Assembly (NCBI RefSeq): GCF_022539505.1
Contig: NC_061514.1
Location: forward strand, 252,018,124 to 252,082,123
Length of the DNA stretch: 64,000 nt
Source of the DNA: Lolium rigidum
Taxonomy: Eukaryota > Streptophyta > Magnoliopsida > Poales > Poaceae
Reading direction: 5' to 3'
In this document: positions 46,235-57,073 of the stretch, piece after piece
How the letters are laid out: the number at the start of each line of letters is the position of its first letter
How positions within the stretch are numbered: position 1 is the stretch's first letter
The notes under the pieces: model-generated
Database searches by the model: none
Told to the model about the DNA's origin: nothing
The model's input: the letters and a program-made list of their open reading frames with translations, nothing else
Position numbers and translations under genes: made by a program

Positions 46235-46719
46235 TGACGTGGGCATTACCCTTCGGGTAAATGTTATTGCCCTATCCTGTACGGCCCAACTGGAGGCCCA
46301 TGAAGACACACGATGGCAAGGTGGGCCGCAACGTCGGTGCTAAAGGAGGTTCCTTGAAGAACAAGACGAAGAAACGGAGAATACAAGGAAAGTTTAGAAC
46401 TAGGATCCTTTGTAACCTAGTCGTACCCGGAAAGATCTCTCGAGACCTGGCCCCCTATATAAGGTCCAGGAGAGGGGCTGTCGAGGGACACACACAATCT
46501 TAGCAATTTTAGCCACCATAAGTCTAGAGCTAGGTCCCCGTAGAACTTAGCCTCTCGACGAGATCACAGCCGAAACCTTCGGCACCCCATTGTAACCCGA
46601 TGTTTTCATAATCAAGATCAGACTGGCAGGACGTAAGGGCTTTACCTCATCGAGTGCCCTGAACTTGGGTAAATCGATTTCCCCGCTTGTTTGATAACCG
46701 ATGTCTCGTGTCAGCCTAC
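46235..46719 (+). repeat. 3' LTR of a plus-strand Gypsy element, cut by the gap
   Basis: Starts TGACGTGGGCATTACCC after the polypurine tract. It contains a TATA box and an R/U5-like region (TTGTAACCCGATG and AATCGATTTCCCCGC) and runs into the N gap before its end. Together with the antisense gene it is the 3' part of an element whose pol region is not in the window. Confidence 0.7.
46456..46462 (+). promoter_or_regulatory. TATA box of the Gypsy LTR
   Basis: CCCTATATAAGGTCC, a strong TATA box, lies about 220 bases into the LTR. Confidence 0.65.
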
Positions 46720-46819
46720 NNNNNNNNNNNNNNNNNNNNNNNNNNNNNNNNNNNNNNNNNNNNNNNNNNNNNNNNNNNNNNNNNNNNNNNNNNNNNNNNN
46801 NNNNNNNNNNNNNNNNNNN
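46720..46819. other. Assembly gap (100 N)
   Basis: Exactly 100 N. Comparison with the 5' LTR of element E shows that about 545 bases of its 3' LTR are missing on the right side, so the true gap is larger than 100 bases. Confidence 0.99.
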
Positions 46820-47028
46820 GCCTAACAATGCGGATATTAAACTAATCCTTGAAGAACAAGGAGCAATCATAACGGATCGGATCTACTAGATAATGATCAA
46901 GCGGGGTGCCGCCCTTACACCCAAGATAGGTGTAAGGGCGGCTAGATGCCTAAGGGTCGCACGACGATAGCATATGATACGAAGAACAATGCTAACCCTA
47001 AAACATCTATGATAACTACGTTGCTCGC

Positions 47029-48629
47029 TGATGCGTGTAGTTGACACGTCCGTTGGGAACCCCAAGAGGAAGGTGTGATGCGCACAGCGGCAAGTTTCCC
47101 TCAGTTAGAAACCAAGGTTTAATCGAACCAGTAGGAGTCAAGAAGCACGTTGAAGGTTGATGGCGGCGGGTTGTAGTGCGGCGCAACACCGGAGATTCCG
47201 GCGCCAACGTGGAACCTGCACAACACAACCAAAGTACTTTGCCCCAACGAAACGGTGAGGTTGTCAATCTCACCGGCTTCGCTGTAACAAAGGATTAACC
47301 GTATTGTGTGGAAGATGATTGTTTGTAGAGAAAATAGTAAAAACAAGTATTGCGGCAGATTTGTATTTCGGTATTAAAAGAATGGACCGGGGTCCACTTG
47401 TTCACTAGAGGTGTCTCTCCCATAAGATAAAAGCATGTTGGGTGAACAAATTACGGTCGGGCAATTGACAAATAGAGAGGGCATAACAATGCACATACAT
47501 GACATGATAAGTATAGTGAGATTTAATTGGGCATTACGACAAAGTACATAGACCGCCATCCAAGCTGCATCTATGCCTAAAAAGTCCACCTTCGGGTTAT
47601 CATCCGAACCCCCTCCGGTATTAAGTTGCTAAACAACGAGACAATTGCATTAAGTATGGTGCGTAATGTAATCAACAACTACATCCTCGGACATAGCGCC
47701 AATGTTTTATCCCTAGTGGCAACAACACAACACAACCTTAGAACTTTACATCCATTGTCCCGGTGTCAATGCGAGGCATGAACCCACTATCGAGCATAAA
47801 TACTCCCTCTTGGAGTTAAAAGTAAAAACTTGGCCAGAGCCTCTACTAGAAACGGAGAGCATGCAAGATCATAAACAACACATATGTAATAACTTGATAA
47901 TTAACATGACATGGTATTCTCTATCCATCGGATCCCGACAAACACAACATAGAGTATTACGGATAGATGATCTTGATCATGTTAGGCAGCTCACAAGATC
48001 CAACAATGAAGCACAATGAGGAGAAGACAACCATCTAGCTACTGCTATGGACCCATAGTCCAGGGGTGAACTACTCACTCATCACTCCGGAGAGCGACCA
48101 TGGCGGTGTAGAGTCCTCCGGGAGATGAATCCCCTCTCCGGCAGGGTGCCGGAGGAGATCTCCAGAATCCCCCGAGATGGGATCGGTGGCGGCGGCGTCT
48201 CAGTAAGGTTTTCCGTATCGTGGTTTTTCGCATCAGGGGTTTCGCGACGGAGGCTTTAAGTAGGCGGAAGGGCGAGTCGGGGGCCGGACGAGGGGGCCAC
48301 ACCATAGGGCGGCGCGGGCCCCCCGGGCCGCGCCGCCTTGTGGTGTCGCCACCTCGTGGCCCCACTTCGTATGTTCTTCGGTCTTCGGAAGCTCCGTGGA
48401 AAAATAGGCCCACTGGGTCTTCGTTTCGTCCAATTCGAGAATATTTCGTTACTAGGATTTCCGAAACCAAAAACAGCGAGAAAACGAGGACGCGCACTTC
48501 GGCATCTTGTTAATAGGTTAGTTCCGAGAAAATGCACGAATATGACATAAAGTGTGCATAAAACATGTAGGTATCATCAATAATATGGCATAGAACATAA
48601 GAAATTATCGATACGTCGGAGACGTATCA
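47029..48629 (-). repeat. 3' LTR of element F (1601 bp)
   Basis: Starts TGATGCGTGTAGTTGACACG and ends GACGTATCA. About the last 300 bases resemble the element A-C LTR; the rest is unrelated to it. Close to the 5' LTR at 52152-53755. Confidence 0.93.
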
Positions 48630-51215
48630 AGCATCCCCAAGCTTAGTTACGCTCGTCCCGAGCGAGTAAAACGATAACAAAGATAATTTACGAAGTGATA
48701 TGCCATCATAACCTTGATCATACTATTTGTAAACATATGTAGTGAATGCAGCGATCAAAACAATGGTAATGACATGAGTAAACAAGTGAATCATAAAGCA
48801 AAGACTTTTCATGAATAGTACTTCAAGACAAGTATTAATAAGTCTTGCATAAGAGTTAACTCATAAAGCAATAAATCAAAGTAAAGGTATTGAAGCAACA
48901 CAAAGGAAGATTAAGTTTCAGCGGTTGCTTTCAACTTGTAACATGTATATCTCATGGATAATTGTCAACATAGAGTAATATAACAAGTACAATATGCAAG
49001 TATGTAGGAATCAATGCACAGTTCACACAAGTGTTTGCTTCTTGAGGTGGAGAGAGATAGGTGAAGCTGACTCAACATAAAAGTAAAGAGAATGTTTCTT
49101 CAAAGAGGAAAGCATCGATTGCTATATTTGTGCTAGAGCTTTTATTTTGAAAACATGAAACAATTTTGTCAACGGTAGTAATAAAGCATATGAGTTATGT
49201 ACATTATATCTTACAAGTTGCAAGTCTCATGCATAGTATACTAATAGTGCCCGCACCTTGTCCTAATTAACTTGGACTGATCTTTGCAATGCACATGTTT
49301 TGACCAAGTGTCACAATGGGGTACCTCCATGCCGCTTTGTACAAAGGTCTAAGGAGAAAGCTCGCATTTTGGATTTCTCGCTTTTGATTATTCTCAACTT
49401 AGACATCCATACGGGACAACATGGACAACGAGATAATGGACTCCTCTTTAATGCATAAGCATGTGGCAACAATTATTATTCTCATATGAGATTGAGGATA
49501 TATGTCCAAAGCTGAAACTTCCACCATGAATCATGGCTTTAGTTAGCGGCCCAAAGTTCTTCTCTAACAATATGCATGCTCCAACCATGAAGGTGGTAGA
49601 TCTCTCTTGCTTCGGACAAGACGGACATGCATAGCAACTCACATGATATCCAACAAAGAATAGTTGATGGCGTCCCCGAAACATGGTTATCGCACAACAA
49701 GCAACTTAATAAGAGATAAAGTGCATAAGTACATATTCAATACCACAATAGTTTTTAAGCTATTTGTCCCATGAGCTATATATTGCAAAGGTGAATGATG
49801 GAATTTTAAAGGTAGCACTCAAGCAATTTACTTTGGAATGGCGGAGAAATACCATGTAGTAGGTAGGTATGGTGGACACAAATGGCATAGTAGTTGGCTC
49901 AAGGATTTGGGATGCATGAGAAGTATTCCCTCTCGATACAAGGCTTAGGCTAGCAAGGTTATTTGAAACAAACACAAGGATGAACGGTACAGCAAAACTC
50001 ACATAAAAGACATATGGTAAACATTATAAGACTCCATACCGTCTTCCTTGTTGTTCAAAACTCAATACTAGATGTTATCTAGACTCTAGAGAAACCAAAT
50101 ATGCAAACCAAATTAGCAAGCTCTAAGTATTTCTTCATTAATGGGTGCAAAATATATGATGCAAGAGCTTAAACATGAGCACAACAATTGCCAAGTATCA
50201 AATTATCCAAGACATTTTAGAGTTACTACATGTAGCATTTTCCAATTCCAACCATATAACAATTTAACGAAGAAGAAACTTCGCCATGAATACTATGAGT
50301 AGAGCCTAAGGACATATTTGTCCATATGCTACAGCGGAGCGTGTCTCTCTCCCATAAAGTGAATGCTAGGATCCATTTTATTCAAACAAAACAAAAAACA
50401 AAAACAAACCGACGCTCCAAGCAAAGTGCATAAGATGTGACGGAATAAAAATATAGTTTCAGGGGAGGAACCTGATAATGTTGTCGATGAAGAAGGGGAT
50501 GCCTTGGGCATCCCCAAGCTTAGACGCTTGAGTCTTCTTATAATATGCAGGGGTGAACCACCGGGGCATCCCCAAGCTTACAGCTTTCAATCTCCTTGAT
50601 CATATTGCATCATACTCCTCTCTTGATCCTTGAAAACTTCCTCCACACCAAACTCGAAACAACTCATTAGAGGGTTAGTGCATAATAAAAATTCACATGT
50701 TCAGAGGTGACACAATCATTCTTAACACTTCTGGACATTGCATAAAGCTACTTGGACATTAATGGATCAAAGAAATTCATCCAACATAGCAAAAGAGGCA
50801 ATGCGAAATAAAAGACAGAATCTGTCAAAACAGAACAGTCCGTAAAGATGGATTTTATTAGGCCACCAGACTTGCTCAAACGAAAATGCTCAAATTGAAT
50901 GAAAGTTGCGTACATATCTGAGGATCATGTTCGTAAATTGGCTTAATTTTCTGAGCTACCTACGGGGAGATAGACCCAGATTCGTGACGGCAAAGAAATC
51001 TGGAACTGCGCAGTAATCCAAATCTAGTACTTACTTTTCTATCAAAGACTTTACTTGGCACAACAAAACATAAAACTAAGATAAGAAGAGGTTGCTACAG
51101 TAGTAAACAACTTCCAAGACACAAATATAAAACAAAAATACTGTAGTAAAAACATGGTTTGTCTCCCATAAGCGCTTTTCTTTAACGCCTTTCAGCTAGG
51201 CGCAGAAAGTGTATC
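48630..51215 (-). other. Non-coding internal region of element F, with polypurine tract
   Basis: The minus strand of 48631-48646 reads CTAAGCTTGGGGATGC before the 3' LTR. The remainder is AT-rich, without convincing ORFs, and nearly identical to 13330-15850 of element C up to about 51150. Confidence 0.8.
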
Positions 51216-51896
51216 TCAAGTATTATCACGAGATGGAGCATTGATATCATAAGCTCCCCCATTTGTAGTGGTACTAGGGGCTTTGTCAATTTTAGGCCTA
51301 TAATAATATTTCTTTGGTTTAGGCATTTTAGAGACATACATAAACTTTTGCTCCTTTCCCACATAAGCTTTCTCTCTAAGCTGTAAAGATGAAAAGGTTG
51401 AACCCAAGGTTCCCATAGCTTTTTCAAGTTCGCCAATCCTATTAATTTGATTATCATGGTCAACACAAGTTCCTAGGACACTAATTCGTTCATCAATTCC
51501 TCCTAAGGATTTATCAAGTTCATCAGTTTTATCAAGTAATATTTCCAACTTAGTTTCAACACTCGGAAAATTTTTCTCTATGGTTTCCAATTTTTTCATA
51601 ACATCCTCAAGGGAGGTTTCAATTTTAGTTTCATTAACAGGTGGTGTTCCAAATAAACTCTCAATAATGCAGCTAGCTTCTAAAGCGGGAGCACCTAGGA
51701 AGTTACCTCCCGCGAGACAATCAAGAACATATCTATTCCAGCTAGAGATACCAACATAAAAATTCCTGAGTAGGATAGTGGTGGAGTGTTTCTTAGTGCA
51801 CCTATTATGGGCATCACTAATTCTATACCAAGCATCTTTTAAACATTCTCCTCCTTGTTGCTTAAATGAACGAACTTCAACTTCAGGATTACTCAT
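51216..51896 (-). CDS. Gag segment of element F (226 aa)
   Basis: The ORF starts MSNPEVEVRSFKQQ about 230 bases inside the primer site and contains LKDAWYRISDAHNRC and LLRNFYVGISSWNRYVLD, matching the retrotransposon gag capsid pattern of Athila-like elements. The middle (about residues 80-160) is rich in Glu, Lys and Leu heptads (EDVMKKLETIEKNF, KLEILLDKTDELDK), a likely coiled coil. No zinc knuckle is seen and the C-terminus is basic. It is shorter than usual gag proteins and starts in the middle of the capsid domain, so it may be a remnant used only in cis, if at all. Confidence 0.6.
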   Translation of the reverse strand: MSNPEVEVRSFKQQGGECLKDAWYRISDAHNRCTKKHSTTILLRNFYVGISSWNRYVLDCLAGGNFLGAPALEASCIIESLFGTPPVNETKIETSLEDVMKKLETIEKNFPSVETKLEILLDKTDELDKSLGGIDERISVLGTCVDHDNQINRIGELEKAMGTLGSTFSSLQLREKAYVGKEQKFMYVSKMPKPKKYYYRPKIDKAPSTTTNGGAYDINAPSRDNT

Positions 51897-52124
51897 TTTA
51901 ACAGTAGCAAATAAAGCAAACTAGATAAAGTAAATGCAAGTAACTAATTTTTTGTGTGTTTTTGATATAGCAAACAAGACAGTAAATAAAGTAAAGCTAG
52001 CAACTAATTTTTTTGTGTGTTTTGATATAATGCAGCAAACAAAGTAGTAAATAAAATAAAGCAAGACAAAAACAAAGTAAAGAGATTGAGAAGTGGAGAC
52101 TCCCCTTGCAGCGTGTCTTGATCT

Positions 52125-52141
52125 CCCCGGCAACGGCGCCA
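52125..52141 (-). other. Primer-binding site of element F, tRNA-Asp type
   Basis: The plus strand reads CCCCGGCAACGGCGCCA, ten bases from the 5' LTR at 52152. Confidence 0.9.
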
Positions 52142-52151
52142 GAAATTTGCT

Positions 52152-53755
52152 TGATGCGTGTAGTTGACACGTCCGTTGGGAACCCCAAGAGGAAGGTGTG
52201 ATGCGCACAGCGGCAAGTTTCCCTCAGTTAGCAACCAAGGTTTAATCGAACCAGTAGGAGTCAAGAAGCACGTTGAAGGTTGATGGCGGCGGGATGTAGT
52301 GCGGCGCAACACCAGAGATTCCGGCGCCAACGTGGAACCTGCACAACACAACCAAAGTACTTTGCCCCAACGAAACGAGTGAGGTTGTCAATCTCACCGG
52401 CTTGCTTGTAACAAAGGATTAACCGTATTGTGTGGAAGATGATTGTTTGCGAGAGAAAATAGTAAAAACAAGTATTGCGGCAGATTTGTATTTCAGTATT
52501 AAAAGAATGGACCGGGGTCCACGAGTTCACTAGAGGTGTCTCTCCCATAAGATAAAAGAATGTTGGGTGAACAAATTACAGTCGGGCAATTGACAAATAG
52601 AGAGGGCATAACAATGCACATACATGACATGATAAGTATAGTGAGATTTAATTGGGCATTATGACAAAGTACATAGACCGCCATCCAACTGCATTTATGC
52701 CTAAAAAGTCCACCTTCGAGGTTATCATCCGAACCCCCTCCGGTATTAAGTTGCTAAACAACGGACAATTGCATTAAGTATGGTGCGTAATGTAATCAAC
52801 AACTACATCCTCGGACATAGCGCCAATGTTTTATCCCTAGTGGCAACGAGCACAACACAACCTTAGAACTTTACATCCTTGTCCCAGGTGTCAATGCGGG
52901 CATGAACCCACTATCGAGCATAAATACTCCCTCTTGGAGTTAAAAGTAAAAACTTGGCCGAGCCTCTACTAGAAACGGAGAGCATGCAAGATCATAAACA
53001 ACACATATGTAATAACTTGATAATTAACATGACATGGTATTCTCTATCCATCGGATCCCGACAAACACAACATAGAGTATTACAGATAGATGATCTTGAT
53101 CTTGTTAGGCAGCTCACAAGATCCAACAATGAAGCACAATGAGGAGAAGACAACCATCTAGCTACTGCTATGGACCCATAGTCCAGGGGTGAACTACTCA
53201 CTCATCACTCCGGAGGCGACCATGGCGGTGTAGAGTCCTCCGGGAGATGAATCCCCTCTCCCGGCGGGGTGCCGGAGGAGATCTCCAGAATCCCCCGAGA
53301 TGGGATCGGCGGCGGCGGCGTCTCAGTAAGGTTTTCCGTATCGTGGTTTTTCGCATCAGGGGTTTCGCGACGGAGGCTTTAAGTAGGCGGAAGGGCAGAG
53401 TCGGGGGCCAAACGAGGGGGCCACACCATAGGGCGGCGCGGGCCCCCCCTGGGCCGCGCCGCCTTGTGGTGTCGCCACCTCGTGGCCCCACTTCGTATGT
53501 TCTTCGGTCTTCCGGAAGCTCCGTGGAAAAATAGGCCCACTGGGTCTTCGTTTCGTCCAATTCCGAGAATATTTCGCTACTAGGATTTACTGAAACCAAA
53601 AACAGCGGAAAACGGAAGCGGCACTTCGGCATCTTGTTAATAGGTTAGTTCCAGAAAATGCACGAATATGACATAAAGTGTGCATAAAACATGTAGGTAT
53701 CATCAATAATATGGCATAGAACATAAGAAATTATCGATACGTCGGAGACGTAACA
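52152..53755 (-). repeat. 5' LTR of element F (1604 bp)
   Basis: Starts TGATGCGTGTAG and ends GACGTAACA, with one base changed in the terminal motif. Minus-strand TACTTAAAG near 53376 is a weak TATA candidate. Confidence 0.93.
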
Positions 53756-54370
53756 CTCGCCATCAAAAAGGCTTCAGTACGAGCAACGCATGGACGACGA
53801 ATAAACGTGTGCTGCCTAGATCGCAAGATGCGATCTAGGCAGCATGGTGCTTACCCGGAAGAAACCCTCGAGACGGGGGATTTTGCGATGCGCCGAGATT
53901 GGTTTGTGGTGAACGTTGGTTGTTGTTTATTTCATAAACCCTAGATACATATTTATAGTCCGAGGGACTTTCTAATTCAGGCGTGCACCTAACCGTGCAC
54001 GGGTTAAACTCTAACTTCTAAATTAAGATGCGATCTACTATAATACAGATACACGGGCAATTTTGCCCAACTTCTTCGTGTCAGGCCGCTTCAGAGATCC
54101 TCCACGCGTATATCCTTCAAGCCCATCTCACTTACGGCCCATCTCCTGATTTGGCCAAAATCCGGTGATAACACATGCCCCCTAGTTTTGGTAATGATAA
54201 TTTCAAAACCACTCTGTTTTCCTTCGAGAGGTCATGTCGTGGCGGAGCAGAACCGTCGCGGTATTTTTCATCATGACGACTTGCCTTCCCAACTTCTCCG
54301 CACGATTTGACAGTTTTTGGCACCACATCCTCGAAAACTGCTCGAACATTAAACCTCCACTCCATCTTCT

Positions 54371-54379
54371 TTTATTTAA
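54371..54379 (+). promoter_or_regulatory. TATA-like box upstream of the antisense acidic ORF
   Basis: TTTATTTAA lies 66 bases before the ATG at 54445 and is followed by a C/T-rich leader. It is on the plus strand, opposite to element E. Confidence 0.5.
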
Positions 54380-54444
54380 CCGCATCGAACAGTTCTCCTC
54401 TTCATCCCCTCCGCATTAGCACTCCAAAAGCCCTCCTGCGCACC

Positions 54445-54971
54445 ATGTCTTCTTCTTCCTCCGCCTCATCGGGACTTTCCATCGAGTCCTCTTCCTCCCA
54501 CGAGCCGACGCCAGAACGGGACCCACAGGAGGTCCATGCGGCCAACATCCGCCGCGCCATAGAAGCCGGGAGGAGTCCACCCATGACTTCTCCGTCTGGT
54601 CCGAGGACGACAAGTCCTCGACGGACGGGAAGAGCGACCTCCGCTTCCTTGCCGACGGGGAATCGGAGGAGGAGAGCGATGACGATCGCTTCTCCTGGGA
54701 CGACTTCACCTCCTCCGAAGAGGCGAAGGAGGAGGAGGAGGAGGAGGAGGAGGAGGACGACGACAGCTCCTCCGACGAGCCGCCGGCCAAGCGCTTCTGC
54801 CCCTGGCCGGGGAACCTCAGCGACTTCGACAGCGACGACGACGACGCTGACGAGGAGGACGAGGACAACGAGGGTCCTGCCGGCGGTCGCTACAGCAGCG
54901 ACGACGAGCCCGCCGGGAGTAGCGCCGACAGCGGCGACGACGGCGACGACGAGGGCAGCGACGGCCCGTAG
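54445..54971 (+). pseudogene. Antisense acidic Ser/Asp/Glu-rich ORF in element E, one frameshift
   Basis: ATG at 54445 starts MSSSSSASSGLSIESSSS. After IRRAIEAG the frame must shift by one base (about 54565-54580) to continue as HDFSVWSEDDKSS, a run of acidic residues (FTSSEEAKEEEE), RFCPWPGNLSDFDSDDDD and a GDDEGSDGP C-terminus with TAG at 54969-54971. The unshifted frame instead gives an Arg/Thr-rich low-complexity product, which supports the acidic reading. It lies 270 bases inside the 3' LTR, on the strand opposite to gag. Poly(A)-like motifs follow near 55060-55085. From memory, similar acidic ORFs recur in wheat repeats. Function unknown. Confidence 0.6.
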
Positions 54972-56317
54972 ATAGGACCCTTAGCATAGGATCAGTAGTA
55001 GTAGACGGGGCAATGTATCCCCTTAGTACTTGCTTTTGAGAGCAATCAGCTCTTTATGTAAGAAATCTTGTTCATCAATGAAAAATTCCCCCAATTTGAT
55101 TTTGCCGATTTCCTTCATGCTAATTTAGCCGATTTCCCCTCATACTGATTCTGCCGATCGTCACTTAGCCAATGCTCAATGAGCCGATGGCAACGCATCG
55201 GTCTCTCATAATCCGTCCTTCATCTCTTCAACCACGGGGTGATCGTGAACTTGGTCAAAGCTCAATAAGCCGATGTCAGCGCATCAAGCCCTTATGATCT
55301 ATCCTTCATTTTTTCGACCAATGAGTTTGAGTTCTGCTGGATCACCACCCTTGACGAAAATCGCGATGAAGGACTAGCCGATGGCCACCCAATCGGCTTC
55401 CAAAAACAGAGCACCCACCAGGCCAGCTGCCCCCCGAGCCTCAGTCGAGGTGAAAACAGTGATGAGGACACGCAGAGAAAACTGCCACGCAGAGTCGGCC
55501 GGAGCCGATCACCTTCCTTCCGTTGAAAGTCGACATTGCGGATGATCACACAACGGCTCGAAACAGAACTCCTCTGACACCGAGCTGGAGGTCCTTGTGT
55601 TTTGAACACGTAACTGGTAGATCCTGTGTCATTGTGCTAGAGTCGATGGCTATGCATCGGCTTTGTTCCTTATGAGAATATTTTTTTTTACGGGCCGATT
55701 TTTCTATCGGCCCCCAATGTTTCACTGCACATGTATCGCACATGTTCATCTGATTAGGTGCCCCCGAGCCGATTCTGCCAGGTAACTGCTGATATCGGCT
55801 CTGTGGTTAGCCAAGGCACTATATGTGAACGTCGGCTCTGTTAGGACCAGTGTGGACTTCTTCCAGCTCATCAGCCGACGTAAACCCATTGCCCATTAGA
55901 TCGACGTTGAATCCAAGCAGAATGGGTGGTGAGGATAATTTTGGCCGATTGCTGGAATCGGCCTCCATATTGATTCGCTCAATGAAGGTTTTGCAATGTT
56001 CCTTCCTAGATCCCTGGAGCCGATCACATGGATCGACATCGCCACGTTTGTCCATAGATGCTGCTCTTGTTACACGGTTAGGCCGGTGGATAAAACCAGC
56101 CTAACCCCGTCCTTTGTCACGTCGATGCGCTCGCAGTCGTCCAAATTGATGCACGAGAGTGGCTCTTGGCCCGATGTCTCCCAAACATTCATGCCAGCCG
56201 TTGAAATCTCGGCTGAATCATCTGCGTGGACGACTTCTACTTCATCTCCATCCCATTGTATTAGGCATTGGTGCATCGTGGATGGAATGCAACGGTTGGC
56301 GTGGATCCAATCTCTCC
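54972..56317. other. GCCGAT-rich non-coding part of element E
   Basis: No RT or integrase similarity is present. The hexamer GCCGAT or its complement ATCGGC occurs 16 times in 55081-56040. Minus-strand fragments at 56070-56276 and 55819-56055 (for example INLDDCERIDVTKDG and PPILLGFNVDLMGNG) may be a decayed continuation of the protease ORF. Confidence 0.6.
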
Positions 56318-57073
56318 CTAGTAGGACAGCATAGGTGCTCTTGCTGTCGACAATAAGAACGTCGTAGGGACAGTTTTCCTTCCTACGGTCAGATCCACGT
56401 TCAGAACACCTTGTGCGTCAGACGCTTGGCCGTTGAAATCGCTCAGCGTCACATTGGTCTTGATCAGATCCGAGCTAGAGCGTCCCAACCGACGTAGCAT
56501 GGAGTATGGCATAATGTTGACTGCCGCTCCGGTGTCCACCAACATCTTGTTGACAGGCTGCCCATTGATGTAACCTCGTAAGTACAGGGCCTTCAGATGC
56601 CTGTAACTTCTTTCTCGTGGCTTCTCAAAGATGACCGGCCGTGGGCCGCAGTCAAGTTGTGCCACAGGTGCTTCGTCTAATCCCGGAGCACTAAACTCCG
56701 TTGGAAGGATGAAGACCATGTTTGTGCCAGCCGATGTCTCATCATCGGCTTTCTTTTGTCTGGGGCGCCACTCTTTCCTTTGTGGCCGACCTTCTTCGTC
56801 CAGGGTTCGCTGAATTTTAGCGGCCAGATCAGGCCGCGCCTTCCTCAACATGTGCAGGTATAACCTTTCAGCTTCCTCCAACCCACGTAGTCGCTGAACC
56901 CTTCGCTTTTGGGAACGGCTGAGCCCATCAGGGCACCACCTTGGCCGATGACACTTGTCTTCTTCTTCATCATCGTCCTCTAGTTCCTCGAGATCTTCTA
57001 CCCGAGAGGACTCAGCGTGCCGGTTCCGAGGCGGGAGAGGCCCTAGACGTTTGAACACAGACACGAGCTGCAT
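56318..57073 (-). pseudogene. Retropepsin-type aspartic protease of element E
   Basis: The 251-aa frame contains an acidic stretch (EELEDDDEEEDK), a basic linker and, from about residue 155, the protease fold: LYLRGYINGQPVNKM, the active site LVDTGAAVNIMPYSM with the DTGA triad, and NVTLSDFNGQ. The distal hydrophobic ILG-type motif expected downstream is not in this frame, which ends at 56318; a frame change probably follows. In Gypsy elements this enzyme processes gag and pol in the virus-like particle. The overlap with the gag frame end at 57012 suggests an indel or a -1 shift. Confidence 0.75.

Larger units (their letters stand above)
47029..53755 (-). mobile_element. Element F: complete non-autonomous Gypsy-type element (TSD CTCGC)
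   Basis: LTRs at 47029-48629 and 52152-53755 enclose about 3.5 kb. CTCGC is duplicated at 47024-47028 and 53756-53760 and occurs once at the empty site in the 5' LTR of element E (60171-60175). Primer site (tRNA-Asp type) and polypurine tract give minus orientation. The internal region is shared with element C for about 2.5 kb but then carries a gag segment instead of the leader ORF. No protease, RT or integrase. The right terminus reads TAACA instead of TATCA. Confidence 0.96.
46820..54173 (-). repeat. 3' LTR of element E, interrupted and truncated
   Basis: 46820-47028 matches 59967-60175 and 53756-54173 matches 60171-60587 with few differences. Ends GATAACA as the 5' LTR does. The first 545 bases or so are missing in the gap. 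Confidence 0.9.

Noticed and set aside
54307..54975. The unshifted 222-aa plus-strand ORF (Arg/Thr-rich) as the real product
   Set aside because: Its second half is a low-complexity frame of acidic codons; the adjacent frame gives a coherent acidic protein with a stop at 54971.
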